NCBI RefSeq assembly: GCF_020510445.1
Contig: NZ_JAHBAG010000001.1
Span: 844,501-908,500, forward strand
Reading direction: 5' to 3'
DNA length: 64,000 bases
Source: Hydrogenophaga taeniospiralis
GTDB taxonomy: Bacteria; Pseudomonadota; Gammaproteobacteria; Burkholderiales; Burkholderiaceae_C
Translations under genes and position numbers: made by a program
The notes under the pieces: generated by a model
The model's database searches: none
Told to the model about the DNA's origin: nothing
The model's input: only the letters and a program-made list of their open reading frames with translations
In this document: positions 1-8,510 of the stretch, piece by piece
How positions within the stretch are numbered: the stretch's first letter is position 1
Layout: each line of letters begins with the position of its first letter

Positions 1-192
1 GGCCAGCAGGTCGCCGCCCGCCAGGCCCTGCACCAGGCTGACCAGCGTGGCGGCCGGCGAGGGCAGGAAGGCGCGGTTGACCCAGCCGCTCTGGCTGGCC
101 AGCCACCACAGGGCCACGAAGCCGCCGAGCACGGCGATGGAGCCCGCGGCGCTGCCGAGGGCGTTGAGGCGTTTGAAGGATGGAAGGCTCAT
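1..192 (-). CDS. ABC transporter permease, SsuC/TauC-like (partial, 5' end only)
   Basis: These are the first 64 codons of a second inner-membrane permease; the remainder lies beyond the left edge of the window. Its ATG sits in an ATGA overlap with the stop of the permease gene at 189-932, so the two are translationally coupled. A short basic N-terminus is followed by a hydrophobic segment at about residues 13-30 and then a loop with an FLPSP motif, as is usual at the start of nitrate/sulfonate/taurine-type permeases. It probably pairs with the neighbouring permease to form a heterodimeric channel. The substrate is not readable from the sequence. Confidence 0.75.
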   Translation of the reverse strand, partial: MSLPSFKRLNALGSAAGSIAVLGGFVALWWLASQSGWVNRAFLPSPAATLVSLVQGLAGGDLLA

Positions 193-932
193 GCGGTTTG
201 CTCCCCCATGCGGCGCGCCACCCGCTGCTGCAGCGCGAGCGCGCCGGCGTTGACGGCGTAGCCCACCCCGCCGATCCAGGCCAGCCAGCCCAGCATGAGC
301 GCCGGGTCCAGGCTCTGCTGCGCGATCATCATGGCGTAGCCCATGCCGTTGGGGTTGGCCGCGATCTCCACCGTGACCGCCACCACCAGCGCGATCGCCA
401 CGCCCAGGCGCAGCGCCACAAAGAGGCGCGGCACGATGGCCGGGCCGACGATCCAGGCGAAGCGCTGCAGCGGCGTGAGCTGCAGCGCCCGCGCCACCTC
501 CAGCAGCCGGGGCTCGACCTGCTGCACCGCCGCCTGCGTGAGCACCAGCATGGGCCACAGGCAGGCAAAGGCGATCACGCTCACCTCCATGCGCAGGCCG
601 AAGCCGAACACCAGCATGGCCAGCGGGATCAGTGCCACAGAGGGAATGGGCCGCGCGACTTCCACGCTCAGGTAGGCCGCTCGCGCCGCCCGGCGCGACA
701 GGCCCAGCAGTGTGCCCAGCAGCAGCCCGCCGAGCGCGCCGATCAGCAGGCCCAGCGCGGCGCTGCCCAACGTGAACGCGGTCGCGCTCCAGAGCGAGCC
801 GTCGGTGGCCGCGCCCGCCAGCGCCTGGAGCGCCGCGCTCGGCGGCGCGATGGCGTCGCTGCCCTGGCCGACGGTGCGGGTCCACAGCTCCAGCGCGCCG
901 ATCAGCACGGCGGGGAAAACGAGGGCCTTCAT
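189..932 (-). CDS. ABC transporter permease, SsuC/TauC-like
   Basis: This 247-residue integral membrane protein has about six hydrophobic segments. The EAA loop that docks on the ATPase is visible around residues 144-163 (LEVARALQLTP, then GPAIVPRL). The length and pattern fit the BPD_transp_1 domain of nitrate/sulfonate/taurine importers. The start overlaps the end of the ATPase gene by 4 bp and the stop overlaps the next permease by 4 bp, so it is an internal gene of a five-gene operon (TetR, binding protein, ATPase, two permeases). Two distinct permeases rather than a homodimer is the notable point. The substrate is unknown. Confidence 0.85.
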   Translation of the reverse strand: MKALVFPAVLIGALELWTRTVGQGSDAIAPPSAALQALAGAATDGSLWSATAFTLGSAALGLLIGALGGLLLGTLLGLSRRAARAAYLSVEVARPIPSVALIPLAMLVFGFGLRMEVSVIAFACLWPMLVLTQAAVQQVEPRLLEVARALQLTPLQRFAWIVGPAIVPRLFVALRLGVAIALVVAVTVEIAANPNGMGYAMMIAQQSLDPALMLGWLAWIGGVGYAVNAGALALQQRVARRMGEQTA

Positions 933-1699
933 GCATGCCCCAGGTAGTGGTAGAGCTCGCGCCGCAGGCGCAGGAACTCCGGGTGCTCCTTGGTGCCGAT
1001 CTGGTCGCGCGGCTGCGGCAGCGGCACGTCGATCACCGCCGCCAGGCTGGGGCGCTCCGGGGTCGGGTTGGCGCGCAACGCGATCACCCGGTCGCCCAGG
1101 TACAGCGCCTCTTCCAGGTCGTGCGTGACGAACATGACCGTCAGCCCCTCTTCGCGCACCAGCCGCGCCAGCTCGTCCTGCAGCGTCTCGCGCGTCATCG
1201 CGTCCAGCGCGCCGAAGGGCTCGTCCATCATCATCACGTCGGGCCGCTGCGCCAGGCAGCGCGCGATCTGCACCCGCTGCTGCATCCCGCCCGAGAGCTG
1301 CGCCGGGTACTTGCTCGCGTGGGCGCCCAGGCCCACGGTGTCCAGCACCTTCGCGATGCGCGCGGGCCGCTCGGCCTCGGGCACCTTCGCCGCCTCCAGC
1401 GCCAGGCTCACGTTGGCCGCCACGCTGCGCCAGGGCAGCAGGGCGCGGCCATAGTCCTGGAACACGAAGGCCACCTCGCGGCTCGGGCCGGTGATCGGCC
1501 GGCCCTGGCGCATCACGGCACCGCTGCTGGGCGCCACGAAACCGGCCGCGGCGCGCAGCAGCGTGGTCTTGCCGCAGCCCGAGGGGCCGATCACGCAGAC
1601 GAACTCGCCGCGGCGCACGCTCAGCTCGGTGGGCGAGAGGATTTCACGGCCGCCGAGGGTGATGGCGACCTGATCGAAATGCAGAACGGTTTCGGACAC
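929..1699 (-). CDS. ABC transporter ATP-binding protein, SsuB/TauB-like
   Basis: A 256-residue cytoplasmic ATPase that would power the adjacent importer. All nucleotide-binding motifs are intact: Walker A GPSGCGKTT at residues 38-46, Q-loop glutamine at 81, signature LSGGMQ at 135-140, and Walker B MMMDEP at about 156-161, followed by an H-loop THD. The gene starts 7 bp after the binding-protein stop and overlaps the next permease by 4 bp. The family (nitrate/sulfonate/taurine ATPases) is clear, but sequence alone does not separate sulfonate, taurine, riboflavin-precursor or aromatic substrates. Confidence 0.9.
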   Translation of the reverse strand: MSETVLHFDQVAITLGGREILSPTELSVRRGEFVCVIGPSGCGKTTLLRAAAGFVAPSSGAVMRQGRPITGPSREVAFVFQDYGRALLPWRSVAANVSLALEAAKVPEAERPARIAKVLDTVGLGAHASKYPAQLSGGMQQRVQIARCLAQRPDVMMMDEPFGALDAMTRETLQDELARLVREEGLTVMFVTHDLEEALYLGDRVIALRANPTPERPSLAAVIDVPLPQPRDQIGTKEHPEFLRLRRELYHYLGHA

Positions 1700-1706
1700 C
1701 CGGGCC

Positions 1707-2648
1707 TCACTTCGCGATCAGCCGGGCCACATCGGGTGTGGTCTTGAGCATCTCCTGGTCCTTCATCAGGCCGACCCAGTAGTTCAGCTGCTTTTCCGTG
1801 ACGATGGGCGAGGGCGGGGAGATCTGCACCTTGGCCAGCACCTCGGGCGGCAGCTTGATGTATTTGCCAACGGCCGCGCGCACGGCCTCGTTGTTCCTGG
1901 GCTGCAGCATGAAGGCCGCGCCCTGCTGCACGCCCTCGCGGAAGGCCTTGACCGCAGCGGGGTTCTTCTCGGCCCACTCGCGCCGTGCGGTGTGGATGAT
2001 GGTGGGCTGGTTCTCGGGCAGGAAGGTCGAGTAGTAGCTGGCCACGTAGCCCGCGCCGCTGTCGGTGATGCGGCTCATGAACGGGTCGGCGCTCACCACG
2101 GCGTCGACCGAGCCGCCGCGCAGCAGGTCGCCGTGCTGCGGGAACGAGGCCTCGATGAAGTTCACCTTCTTGTGGTCCACGCCTTGCTTCTTGAGCCAGG
2201 CGCGGAAGGTCACGTGCAGGAAGGCGCCCAGGCCGGGCACGCCGACCTTCTTGCCCACGCAGTCCTGCGCGGTGCGGATGCCGCTGCCGGCCTTGGCCAC
2301 CAGGCCGAAGCCGGTGATGGTCTTGGAGGTGGCGCCGCCACCGGCCACGACCACGTGGTCCAGCCCACCGTCCACCGACTGCAGGAACACGCTGGGCGTG
2401 GGGCCGCCGATCTGCAGCGAGTCGGCCTGCACGGCGGCGGGGATGGTGGAGTTGATGGGGATGAATTTGAGCTCCACCTCCAGCCCGCGCTTCTTGAAAA
2501 AGCCCTGCTCGGCGGCGACGAACACCGAGGCGAAGTCGGTCACGGCGGTGAAGCCGAACACCACCTTGGGCAGGGTCTGGCCGAGCGCCGGCAGGCTCGC
2601 GGCGGCGGGGAGAGCGGCCAGTGCGGCCAAGGCGGTGCGTCGTTTCAT
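1707..2648 (-). CDS. ABC transporter substrate-binding protein, NMT1/SsuA-like
   Basis: This 313-residue periplasmic binding protein supplies substrate to the permeases encoded just downstream. Residues 1-24 are a signal peptide (KRR, hydrophobic core, cleavage near ALG-Q). The mature protein opens with a beta strand and FASVFVAAEQGFFKKRGL, the usual NMT1/THI5-like lobe-1 signature. Its ATG overlaps the TetR stop by 4 bp, so regulator and importer are cotranscribed. The ligand cannot be named. Linkage to a TetR regulator and to acetoacetate-CoA ligase across the divergent promoter is suggestive but not diagnostic. Confidence 0.85.
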   Translation of the reverse strand: MKRRTALAALAALPAAASLPALGQTLPKVVFGFTAVTDFASVFVAAEQGFFKKRGLEVELKFIPINSTIPAAVQADSLQIGGPTPSVFLQSVDGGLDHVVVAGGGATSKTITGFGLVAKAGSGIRTAQDCVGKKVGVPGLGAFLHVTFRAWLKKQGVDHKKVNFIEASFPQHGDLLRGGSVDAVVSADPFMSRITDSGAGYVASYYSTFLPENQPTIIHTARREWAEKNPAAVKAFREGVQQGAAFMLQPRNNEAVRAAVGKYIKLPPEVLAKVQISPPSPIVTEKQLNYWVGLMKDQEMLKTTPDVARLIAK

Positions 2649-3370
2649 GCGGGTCTCCTACGGGATGGTGGGGTGGTTTTTTTCGGGACGGGGAAAGTGG
2701 GGGCGGGCAGGGCGGCCTGCAGGCCGCCCACGATGAATCGCACGAGCCGGTCCGCGGCTTCGGGGTCGCCGGCCCGGCTCTGGTTCTGCGACAGCCGCGT
2801 CACCCGGTCGTCGACCAGGTGGTGCAGCAGGGCGCCGAGCGCGAACTGGTAGCCCCAGGCCACGTCGGCCAGGCGGGCGTGCGGCAGGGCGGCGTGCATG
2901 GCGGCGATGAAGCGGTGCGCCATCGGGTCGAAGAACTCGCGCAGCACGCGGTCGGCTTCGGCGCTGCCGTAGGCCAGCTCGCGGCCGACCAGTTGCGCGT
3001 AATAGAAACCCTCTTCGCTGTTGCGCAGCCGGATCACGGGCTTCACGAAGGCCTCGACGATGCGGGTCAGCGTCTGCGGGTCTTGCGGGTTCGCCGCCGC
3101 CGCGTCCAGTGCGGCCAGGCGTTCCTCGATGGTCTGGTTCCAGTGCGCAAAGATGGCGTGGAACAGCTCGTGTTTGGGGCCGTAGTAGTAGCCCACCAGC
3201 GCCAGCGGCACGCCGGCTTCTTCGGCGATCTGCCGGATCGTCACGCCGTGGTAGCCGCGTTGCGCGAACAGCTTCTCGGCCGCCAGCAGGATGGCCTGCT
3301 GGCGGTCGGGCCGGGGGGCGCCGCGCGAGGGCGCGGGTCTGGAGCGGGTGGGGGCGGGGCCGGTGACCAT
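2645..3370 (-). CDS. TetR/AcrR-family transcriptional regulator
   Basis: A 241-residue repressor that heads the importer operon. The N-terminal helix-turn-helix spans about residues 20-66 (ILLAAEKLFAQRGYHG, then IRQIAEEAGV and YYYGPKHELF); the rest is an all-helical ligand and dimerisation domain. The frame stays open far upstream, but the ATG at 3370 is chosen because the HTH begins about 20 residues after it and the upstream extension is the antisense of the ligase gene. It probably autoregulates and controls both divergent units through the tandem repeats at 3379-3416. The low-complexity proline/arginine N-terminus is dispensable-looking. Confidence 0.88.
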   Translation of the reverse strand: MVTGPAPTRSRPAPSRGAPRPDRQQAILLAAEKLFAQRGYHGVTIRQIAEEAGVPLALVGYYYGPKHELFHAIFAHWNQTIEERLAALDAAAANPQDPQTLTRIVEAFVKPVIRLRNSEEGFYYAQLVGRELAYGSAEADRVLREFFDPMAHRFIAAMHAALPHARLADVAWGYQFALGALLHHLVDDRVTRLSQNQSRAGDPEAADRLVRFIVGGLQAALPAPTFPVPKKTTPPSRRRPA

Positions 3371-3378
3371 GGCCGGTA

Positions 3379-3416
3379 TTGAACGGTTGTACAAAAATAT
3401 TGAACATCCGTACAAA
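3379..3416. promoter_or_regulatory. Tandem TetR-type operator candidate
   Basis: Two 17-bp direct repeats of the form TTGAAC-N4-GTACAAA occur at 3379-3395 and 3400-3416, 21 bp apart (two helical turns). Each is an imperfect palindrome (TTGAAC against GTACAA). They lie in the only gap between the divergent tetR operon and the acetoacetate-CoA ligase gene, 9 bp from the tetR start. The position and dyad form suggest the binding site of the TetR protein, possibly as two cooperating dimers. Confidence 0.55.
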
Positions 3417-3475
3417 CCCTTGTGCAGCTGCGGCAGGCCACGAACCAGAATGGCGCACCCTAGGAAGCCGTCCGC

Positions 3476-5653
3476 ATGAACCCCACCGCGCCCCACATCC
3501 CCCAGATCCGCCTCTACCAGCAATGGCTGGCCGAACACCGCGGCCTGCATTTCGACAGCTACGACGCGCTCTGGCGCTGGTCCACCACCGAGCTCGACGC
3601 CTTCTGGCAGAGCATCTGGGACCACTTTGAACTGCGCTCGCCCACGCCGCACACGGCCGTGCTGGCGAACAACGTGATGCCCGGCGCGCAGTGGTTCCCG
3701 GGCGCGCAGGTGAACTACGCGCAGCAGGTGTTCCGCCACGTGGCGCCCGCGCACGCGGCGGGCTTCATGGCCATCGAGAGCCGCAACGAGAAGGGCCGGC
3801 GCGTCGAGCTGTCGTGGCCCGAGCTGCGGCGCCAGGTGGCTTCGCTCGCGCTGCACCTGCAGGCCCAGGGCGTGCGGCCCGGCGACCGCGTGGCGGCCTA
3901 CCTGCCCAACATTCCCGAGACCATGGTCGCCTTTCTCGCGGTGGTCAGCATCGGCGCGGTGTGGAGCGTGTGCGCGCCCGACATGGGCACCAACGCGGTG
4001 CTGGACCGCTTCAAACAGATCGAGCCGGTGGCGCTGATCGCCTGCGATGGCGTGACCTACGGCGGACGGGACTTCGACCGCCTGGGCGTGGTGGCCGAGC
4101 TGCGCGCGGCCCTGCCCACGCTGCGCCATGTGATCCTGCACACCAACCTGGCCGAGGGCCCGGACGCGGTGGACCGCGCGCTGGCAGCCGCCCAGCCCTG
4201 CGCCGCGTTCAGCACCGCCGTCGCCCGCAGCGACGCAGCGGTGCAGGCCTTCGAGCCGCTGTGGCTGCCCTTCGACCACCCGCTGTGGATCGTCTACAGC
4301 AGCGGCACCACCGGCCTGCCCAAGCCCATCGTGCACGGCCACGGCGGCACCATGATCGTCGCACTGGCGCTCAAGACCCTGCACAACGACGTGGGCTGCA
4401 GCTACGCGCCCAACAGCTGGGGCGAGCGCTACCATTGGTACAGCTCCACCGGCTGGGTGATGTGGAACGCGCAGGTCAGCGGCCTGCTCAACGGCACCAC
4501 CTGCGTCATCTACGACGGCAATCCGGGCGGCAGCAAAGAGAAACCCGACTGGACCGTGCTCTGGCGCTTCGCGTCCGAACTCGGCGTGAGCTTCTTCGGC
4601 GCCGGCGCGGCGTTTTTCGCGAACTGCATGAAGGCGGGCGTGGACCTGGCGGCGTGTGGGGATCTGTCCCAGGTGCGGGCGCTGGGAACGACGGGATCGC
4701 CGCTGTCCGAGGACGCGCAGAACTGGGGCACGGCGCAGTTTCGCAAGCTGCGAGGAAGTTCACTCCCTCTCCCTCTGGGAGAGGGCGGGGGTGAGGGCCT
4801 CGCCGCGCCCAGCCCTCACCCTGACCCTCTCCCAGAGGGAGAGGGAAATGAAGCCGGCGACATCTGGTGGTGCAACATCTCCGGCGGCACCGACTTCGCC
4901 GGCGCCTTCATCGGCGGCCATCGCGAGCTGCCACAAACCCCGGGCCGCATGCAGTGCCGCCTGCTGGGCTGCGCGGTCGAGGCCTGGAACGAGCAGGGCC
5001 AGCCCGTCATCGACGCCGTGGGTGAACTGGTCTGCGCACAACCCATTCCCTCCATGCCGCTGTATTTCGTGGGCGACAAAGACAACCAGCGCCTGCTCGG
5101 CAGCTACTTCGACATGTACCCGCCCGGCCACGGCAGAAAGCCCGGCGGCGGTGATCTGGACAAGGAAGCCGGCGCCGTCTGGCGCCACGGCGACTGGCTG
5201 CGCATCCACCCCGACGGCTCCTGCGTGATCTACGGCCGCTCCGACGCCACCATCAACCGCCACGGCCTGCGCATGGGCACGAGCGAGCTGTACAGCGCGG
5301 TCGAGGCGCTGCCCGAGGTGCTGGACTCGATGGTGGTGGACCTCGAATACCTCGGCCGCGAGAGCTACATGCCGCTGTTCGTGGTGCTGCGCCCGGGGTT
5401 GGCGCTGGACGATGCGATGCGCGAGAAGATCAACGCCGCCATCCGCACCGCGCTCTCGCCGCGCTTCGTGCCCAACGCCGTGTTCCAGGTGGCCGAGATC
5501 CCGCGCACCCTCTCGGGCAAGAAGCAGGAGCTGCCGATCAAGAAGCTGCTGCTGGGCCAGCCGCTGGAGAAGGTGATCAACAAGGAAGCCATGGCCAACC
5601 CGGGCTGCCTGGACTGGTACGTGGACTTCGCCGCCCGGCAAGCGGCGGAGTGA
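3476..5653 (+). CDS. aacS: Acetoacetate-CoA ligase with an in-frame repeat insertion
   Basis: This 725-residue cytoplasmic adenylate-forming enzyme activates acetoacetate with ATP and CoA, feeding ketone bodies or PHB-derived acetoacetate into central metabolism. It has an ACAS-type N-terminus, the P-loop YSSGTTGLPKP at about residues 274-284, the GGTD motif after WWCNIS, and the C-terminal SGK(K) with the catalytic lysine near 682. A GGAAG ribosome site precedes the ATG. It is longer than usual because residues about 429-462 are encoded by a palindromic GC-rich repeat (4763-4845) inserted in frame between FRKLR and DIWWCN. Whether the enzyme stays active is unknown; the frame is fully open. 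Confidence 0.88.
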   Translation: MNPTAPHIPQIRLYQQWLAEHRGLHFDSYDALWRWSTTELDAFWQSIWDHFELRSPTPHTAVLANNVMPGAQWFPGAQVNYAQQVFRHVAPAHAAGFMAIESRNEKGRRVELSWPELRRQVASLALHLQAQGVRPGDRVAAYLPNIPETMVAFLAVVSIGAVWSVCAPDMGTNAVLDRFKQIEPVALIACDGVTYGGRDFDRLGVVAELRAALPTLRHVILHTNLAEGPDAVDRALAAAQPCAAFSTAVARSDAAVQAFEPLWLPFDHPLWIVYSSGTTGLPKPIVHGHGGTMIVALALKTLHNDVGCSYAPNSWGERYHWYSSTGWVMWNAQVSGLLNGTTCVIYDGNPGGSKEKPDWTVLWRFASELGVSFFGAGAAFFANCMKAGVDLAACGDLSQVRALGTTGSPLSEDAQNWGTAQFRKLRGSSLPLPLGEGGGEGLAAPSPHPDPLPEGEGNEAGDIWWCNISGGTDFAGAFIGGHRELPQTPGRMQCRLLGCAVEAWNEQGQPVIDAVGELVCAQPIPSMPLYFVGDKDNQRLLGSYFDMYPPGHGRKPGGGDLDKEAGAVWRHGDWLRIHPDGSCVIYGRSDATINRHGLRMGTSELYSAVEALPEVLDSMVVDLEYLGRESYMPLFVVLRPGLALDDAMREKINAAIRTALSPRFVPNAVFQVAEIPRTLSGKKQELPIKKLLLGQPLEKVINKEAMANPGCLDWYVDFAARQAAE
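4763..4845. repeat. Palindromic dispersed repeat inserted within aacS
   Basis: An 83-bp imperfect inverted repeat: left arm CTCCCTCTCCCTCTGGGAG then GGTGAGGGC, a short spacer, and a right arm GCCCTCACCCTGACCCTCTC then CCAGAGGGAGAGGG. It would fold into a long hairpin in RNA. Elements of this pattern are scattered in many proteobacterial genomes and, when translated in this frame, give the recognisable LPLGEG and PLPEGEG peptides seen here. The insertion keeps the aacS frame open. Confidence 0.85.
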
Positions 5654-5663
5654 AGTCGTGCGT

Positions 5664-7385
5664 TCAGCGGCAGGCGAAGCTGCTGGCCTCTTCGAGGCTG
5701 CCCGAGCCCTTGTAGGTGGCGACCTTGGGGTAGGCGCACAGCGGCCGCGAGCGGTTGGGCGCCCAGCTGGCGGGCACATCGGGGTTGAGCTCGCCGGCGT
5801 TGCCCGGGCCGCGCGCGGTGGCGATGATCTGCTCGGGCGCGATGCCTTGCTCCACCCACTGCACCAGCGGGCCGAGCGCGTCGAACTGGTCGGTGGACGG
5901 GCCGGCGCGGCAGTGGTCCATGCCCGGCACGCGGAAGAAGCGCGCGAAGCCCGACGGGTCGCCGCCGGTGCGCCGGTCCAGGCCCTCGTACCAGGCCTGC
6001 GTGTCGTGCGGCGAGAAGATCGCGTCGCTCATGCCGTGGTAGACCAGCAGCTTGCCGCCCCTGGCCTTCACGCGGCCCAGGTCGGTGGCGTCGGGCGGGG
6101 TCATGAAGTCCATGGCCGATTCGGTGAACGGCCCGGCCGTGGCCTGCACCGAAGCGAGCATCGCGTCCACGTCGCCGTTGAGCGCGAAGGCCTCGCCGTT
6201 GAAGCTGGCCGGGTTCTGCGGCGGTGCGCCGAAGATGAGGCCCACGGCGCCCGAGTCGCGCTGGATCGGCGCGCTGAACTCCCAGTTGGCCACACCGGGG
6301 CTGGCCAGGCCGGCGTCGTAGGGGAAGCTGGCGTAGAAGGGTTTTCCGTCGCGCGTGGTGGCGCCGCTGAAGATGGGCGCGATCGCCGCCTTCTGCGCGC
6401 TGCTCAGGCAGCTGCCGTTGCGCTCGCCGTTGCAGGTGGGCACGTCGCGGGCCAGGTTGAACGCGGCCTGGCAGGCGGTGGGGTGTTGCACCATGCCGTC
6501 GCGGGCGCCGTCGAGCGCGTCGCAGCGGTCCAGCACGGCCCGGACCACGGTCTGGCGTTCGGGCTGGGTGAAGGCGCTGCCGAGGTCCTTGGGGTTGGTG
6601 GCGACCTTCTTGTACTGCTGCGCGCCCCAGATGTTGGCCACGGCCGCCTTGGGCAGGTTGTAGCCCGGCGCGCCGGCCAGGAAGCCGTCGAACATCTCGG
6701 GGTAACGCGCGGCGGCCACCAGCACATGGCGACCGCCGTTGGAGCAGCCGGCGATGTAGGAGCGGTCGGGCGCCTTGCCGTAGGCCCGGCGCACCACTTC
6801 CTTGGCCATGGGGGTGAGCTTGCCCACCGCCTGGTAGCCGTAGTCGAGCCGCGCCTGCGGGTCCAGGCCGAAGCCGGGGCCGCGCGTGAGCTGGTTGTCG
6901 TGGCCGGCGTCCGAGCTGATCACGGCGAAACCCTGGTGCAGGGCGGAGGTGATCGGGCCGCCGCCGAAGGCGCCCAGCGCGGGCTGCACCGAGCCGTCGA
7001 TGCCACCGTTGCCTTGGTACAGGAAGCGCCCGTTCCAGCGCAGCGGCAGGCGCATCTCGAAGCCGATGGCGTAGGGCGTCTTGCCGTCGGCGCCCATGCG
7101 CTCGTGCATCGCGCCCAGCACCACGCAGTGCGCGGCCACGTCCTGCGCGCCGGCCTTGAGCGCACCCGCGGCCACCGCCGTGACGCTCTGGATGCGGGTG
7201 TGGGCCAGCCCGGCGAGCCGGCCCGCCAGGGCCTCACAACCGGCCATGCTCGCCGGCCGGGCCGGCGCCAGTGCGGCGCCGGGGGCCAGGTGGGGTGCGG
7301 TCGAACAGGCCGCGAGCGTGGTGATCGTCAGCGCGGTGAGCGCGACCGAGGCCCAGGGGCCGCGAGGGTGGGGGCGTGTGTGCAT
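5664..7385 (-). CDS. Tannase/feruloyl esterase-family lipoprotein
   Basis: A 573-residue secreted serine esterase of the tannase family, which hydrolyses galloyl, feruloyl or related aromatic esters. The signal peptide ends in a lipobox (TLAAC, Cys27), predicting a lipid-anchored envelope enzyme. The catalytic triad is visible as Ser215 in GCSNGG, Asp454 in GMSD and His491 in MDHC. Cys214 and Cys492 flank the Ser and His and would form the family's hallmark CS-D-HC disulfide. It converges on aacS with a 10-bp gap. A palindrome at 7434-7448 upstream may be its operator. The exact ester substrate is not deducible. Confidence 0.88.
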   Translation of the reverse strand: MHTRPHPRGPWASVALTALTITTLAACSTAPHLAPGAALAPARPASMAGCEALAGRLAGLAHTRIQSVTAVAAGALKAGAQDVAAHCVVLGAMHERMGADGKTPYAIGFEMRLPLRWNGRFLYQGNGGIDGSVQPALGAFGGGPITSALHQGFAVISSDAGHDNQLTRGPGFGLDPQARLDYGYQAVGKLTPMAKEVVRRAYGKAPDRSYIAGCSNGGRHVLVAAARYPEMFDGFLAGAPGYNLPKAAVANIWGAQQYKKVATNPKDLGSAFTQPERQTVVRAVLDRCDALDGARDGMVQHPTACQAAFNLARDVPTCNGERNGSCLSSAQKAAIAPIFSGATTRDGKPFYASFPYDAGLASPGVANWEFSAPIQRDSGAVGLIFGAPPQNPASFNGEAFALNGDVDAMLASVQATAGPFTESAMDFMTPPDATDLGRVKARGGKLLVYHGMSDAIFSPHDTQAWYEGLDRRTGGDPSGFARFFRVPGMDHCRAGPSTDQFDALGPLVQWVEQGIAPEQIIATARGPGNAGELNPDVPASWAPNRSRPLCAYPKVATYKGSGSLEEASSFACR

Positions 7386-7433
7386 GCAGGTCTCCTGGGT
7401 TCTTGTGGGCGGTTCGAACCGTTCCGCAGAATA

Positions 7434-7448
7434 GTTACTCTAGATAAC
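7434..7448. promoter_or_regulatory. Palindrome upstream of tannase gene (operator candidate)
   Basis: GTTACTCTAGATAAC lies about 50 bp upstream of the tannase ATG. The outer arms GTTA and TAAC match, and the centre TCTAGA is itself a palindrome. A local drop in GC surrounds it, so it may overlap the promoter. No regulator gene is adjacent. Confidence 0.3.
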
Positions 7449-7519
7449 CAAGTCAATGGCCGAATCGGGGAGAACCCGACACCATCTACCCACCGTTCCA
7501 TCCGTCGGCGCTGTGCCGG

Positions 7520-8098
7520 TCAGGCGCGCCGTGTGGCCAGCACCATGCCACTGGCCCAGGCCAGTTGCGTGGTGTGGAAGTCGGTGCGCCCGTCCAGCGT
7601 GTCCAGCAGTTGCCGGACCTTCTCGGCGTGGCCCTCGGGCCAGTTGGCTTGCGGCAGCATGTCGTCGATGACATAGATGCCCCCCGGCTTGAGCAAGGCC
7701 AGCGCTTCGTCGAGCAGGCGGTATTTGCCCGACCAGGTGTCGGCAAAGACGAGATCGAACGAAGCGACCGGCAACGAACACAGGAAGGGATCGCCATCGG
7801 CGCAGACGGCGGTGAGCCGCGGATCGTGGCCCAGGTGGCGGTGCAGCACCGCGAGCAGAAAGGGGTCGTTGTCCACCGTGGTGAGGTGTGCCCCCGCGTC
7901 CATGCCGTCGAGCAGCCAGGCGGTGGACAGACCCGTGCCGGCGCCCAGCTCCAGCAAGCGGCCGCCGGGCTTCGCGGCGGCCAGTGTGCGCAGCAGGCTG
8001 CAGGTCAACGGATCGGACGCCATGGTGAAGCCGGTGGCGCGGGTGTCGGCCCAGAGGGCGGGGATGGGTGCAGGTTCGCGAAGAAGGTGTTCGTTCAT
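7520..8098 (-). CDS. Class I SAM-dependent methyltransferase (O-methyltransferase-like)
   Basis: A 192-residue cytoplasmic methyltransferase. The SAM-binding motif I LLELGAGTG is at residues 48-56, followed by an acidic motif II (TTVDND) and the motif FADTWSGKYRLLDEALALLKPGG typical of caffeoyl-CoA/catechol-type O-methyltransferase folds. The frame extends 22 codons further upstream, but the ATG at 8098 is preferred because the extra residues are proline- and cysteine-rich and unlike the fold. It stands alone between the tannase and a Bug-type gene. The acceptor is unknown. Confidence 0.8.
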   Translation of the reverse strand: MNEHLLREPAPIPALWADTRATGFTMASDPLTCSLLRTLAAAKPGGRLLELGAGTGLSTAWLLDGMDAGAHLTTVDNDPFLLAVLHRHLGHDPRLTAVCADGDPFLCSLPVASFDLVFADTWSGKYRLLDEALALLKPGGIYVIDDMLPQANWPEGHAEKVRQLLDTLDGRTDFHTTQLAWASGMVLATRRA

Positions 8099-8510
8099 GT
8101 TGTGCAGTGGGCAAGCGTCGCACCTGGTCGGTGCCGGGTGATGGGGGGGAGAGAAAACGCGCACAACGCCCTGCGGCCCACCGGGATGGTGACCGTTGTG
8201 GGGCCGGGGTTCGGGGAGATCAGAGGGTGGCGGAAGGCCACACCTGGCGCGCGAACAAACCCCGGCCCTGCGCTAGCAGGCTCGACGGCAGGGGAGGGGT
8301 GTGGCGCATCAACATGAGGCATCCATGCTAACGCCTGCGGCCATGCAGATCCGCGCGGTTCCTCCCTGGGATGGCCAGCCCGCGTCGGTGGGCGGCCTCC
8401 AGTCGCGTGTGCGACCCAAAATCGGCATGCCATGGGGCGGCCCCGGTTCACGGCGCAGGCGTGGCGGGCTATGTTGTGGGGCTGTCCATTCCATCCCGCA
8501 GGAGACACCC
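8099..8510. other. Intergenic region, 412 bp
   Basis: No convincing gene is present on either strand. The open frames here lack family-like sequence and mostly mirror GC-skewed codon shadows. The region must hold the divergent promoters for the methyltransferase and the Bug-type binding protein. A GGAG ribosome site precedes the ATG at 8511. I see no clear hairpin or terminator. Confidence 0.5.

Noticed and set aside
3371..4435. N-terminal extension of the TetR gene to 4435 (596 codons)
   Set aside because: The added part is antisense to aacS and does not resemble any domain. The HTH begins about 20 residues after the ATG at 3370, as usual for TetR proteins.
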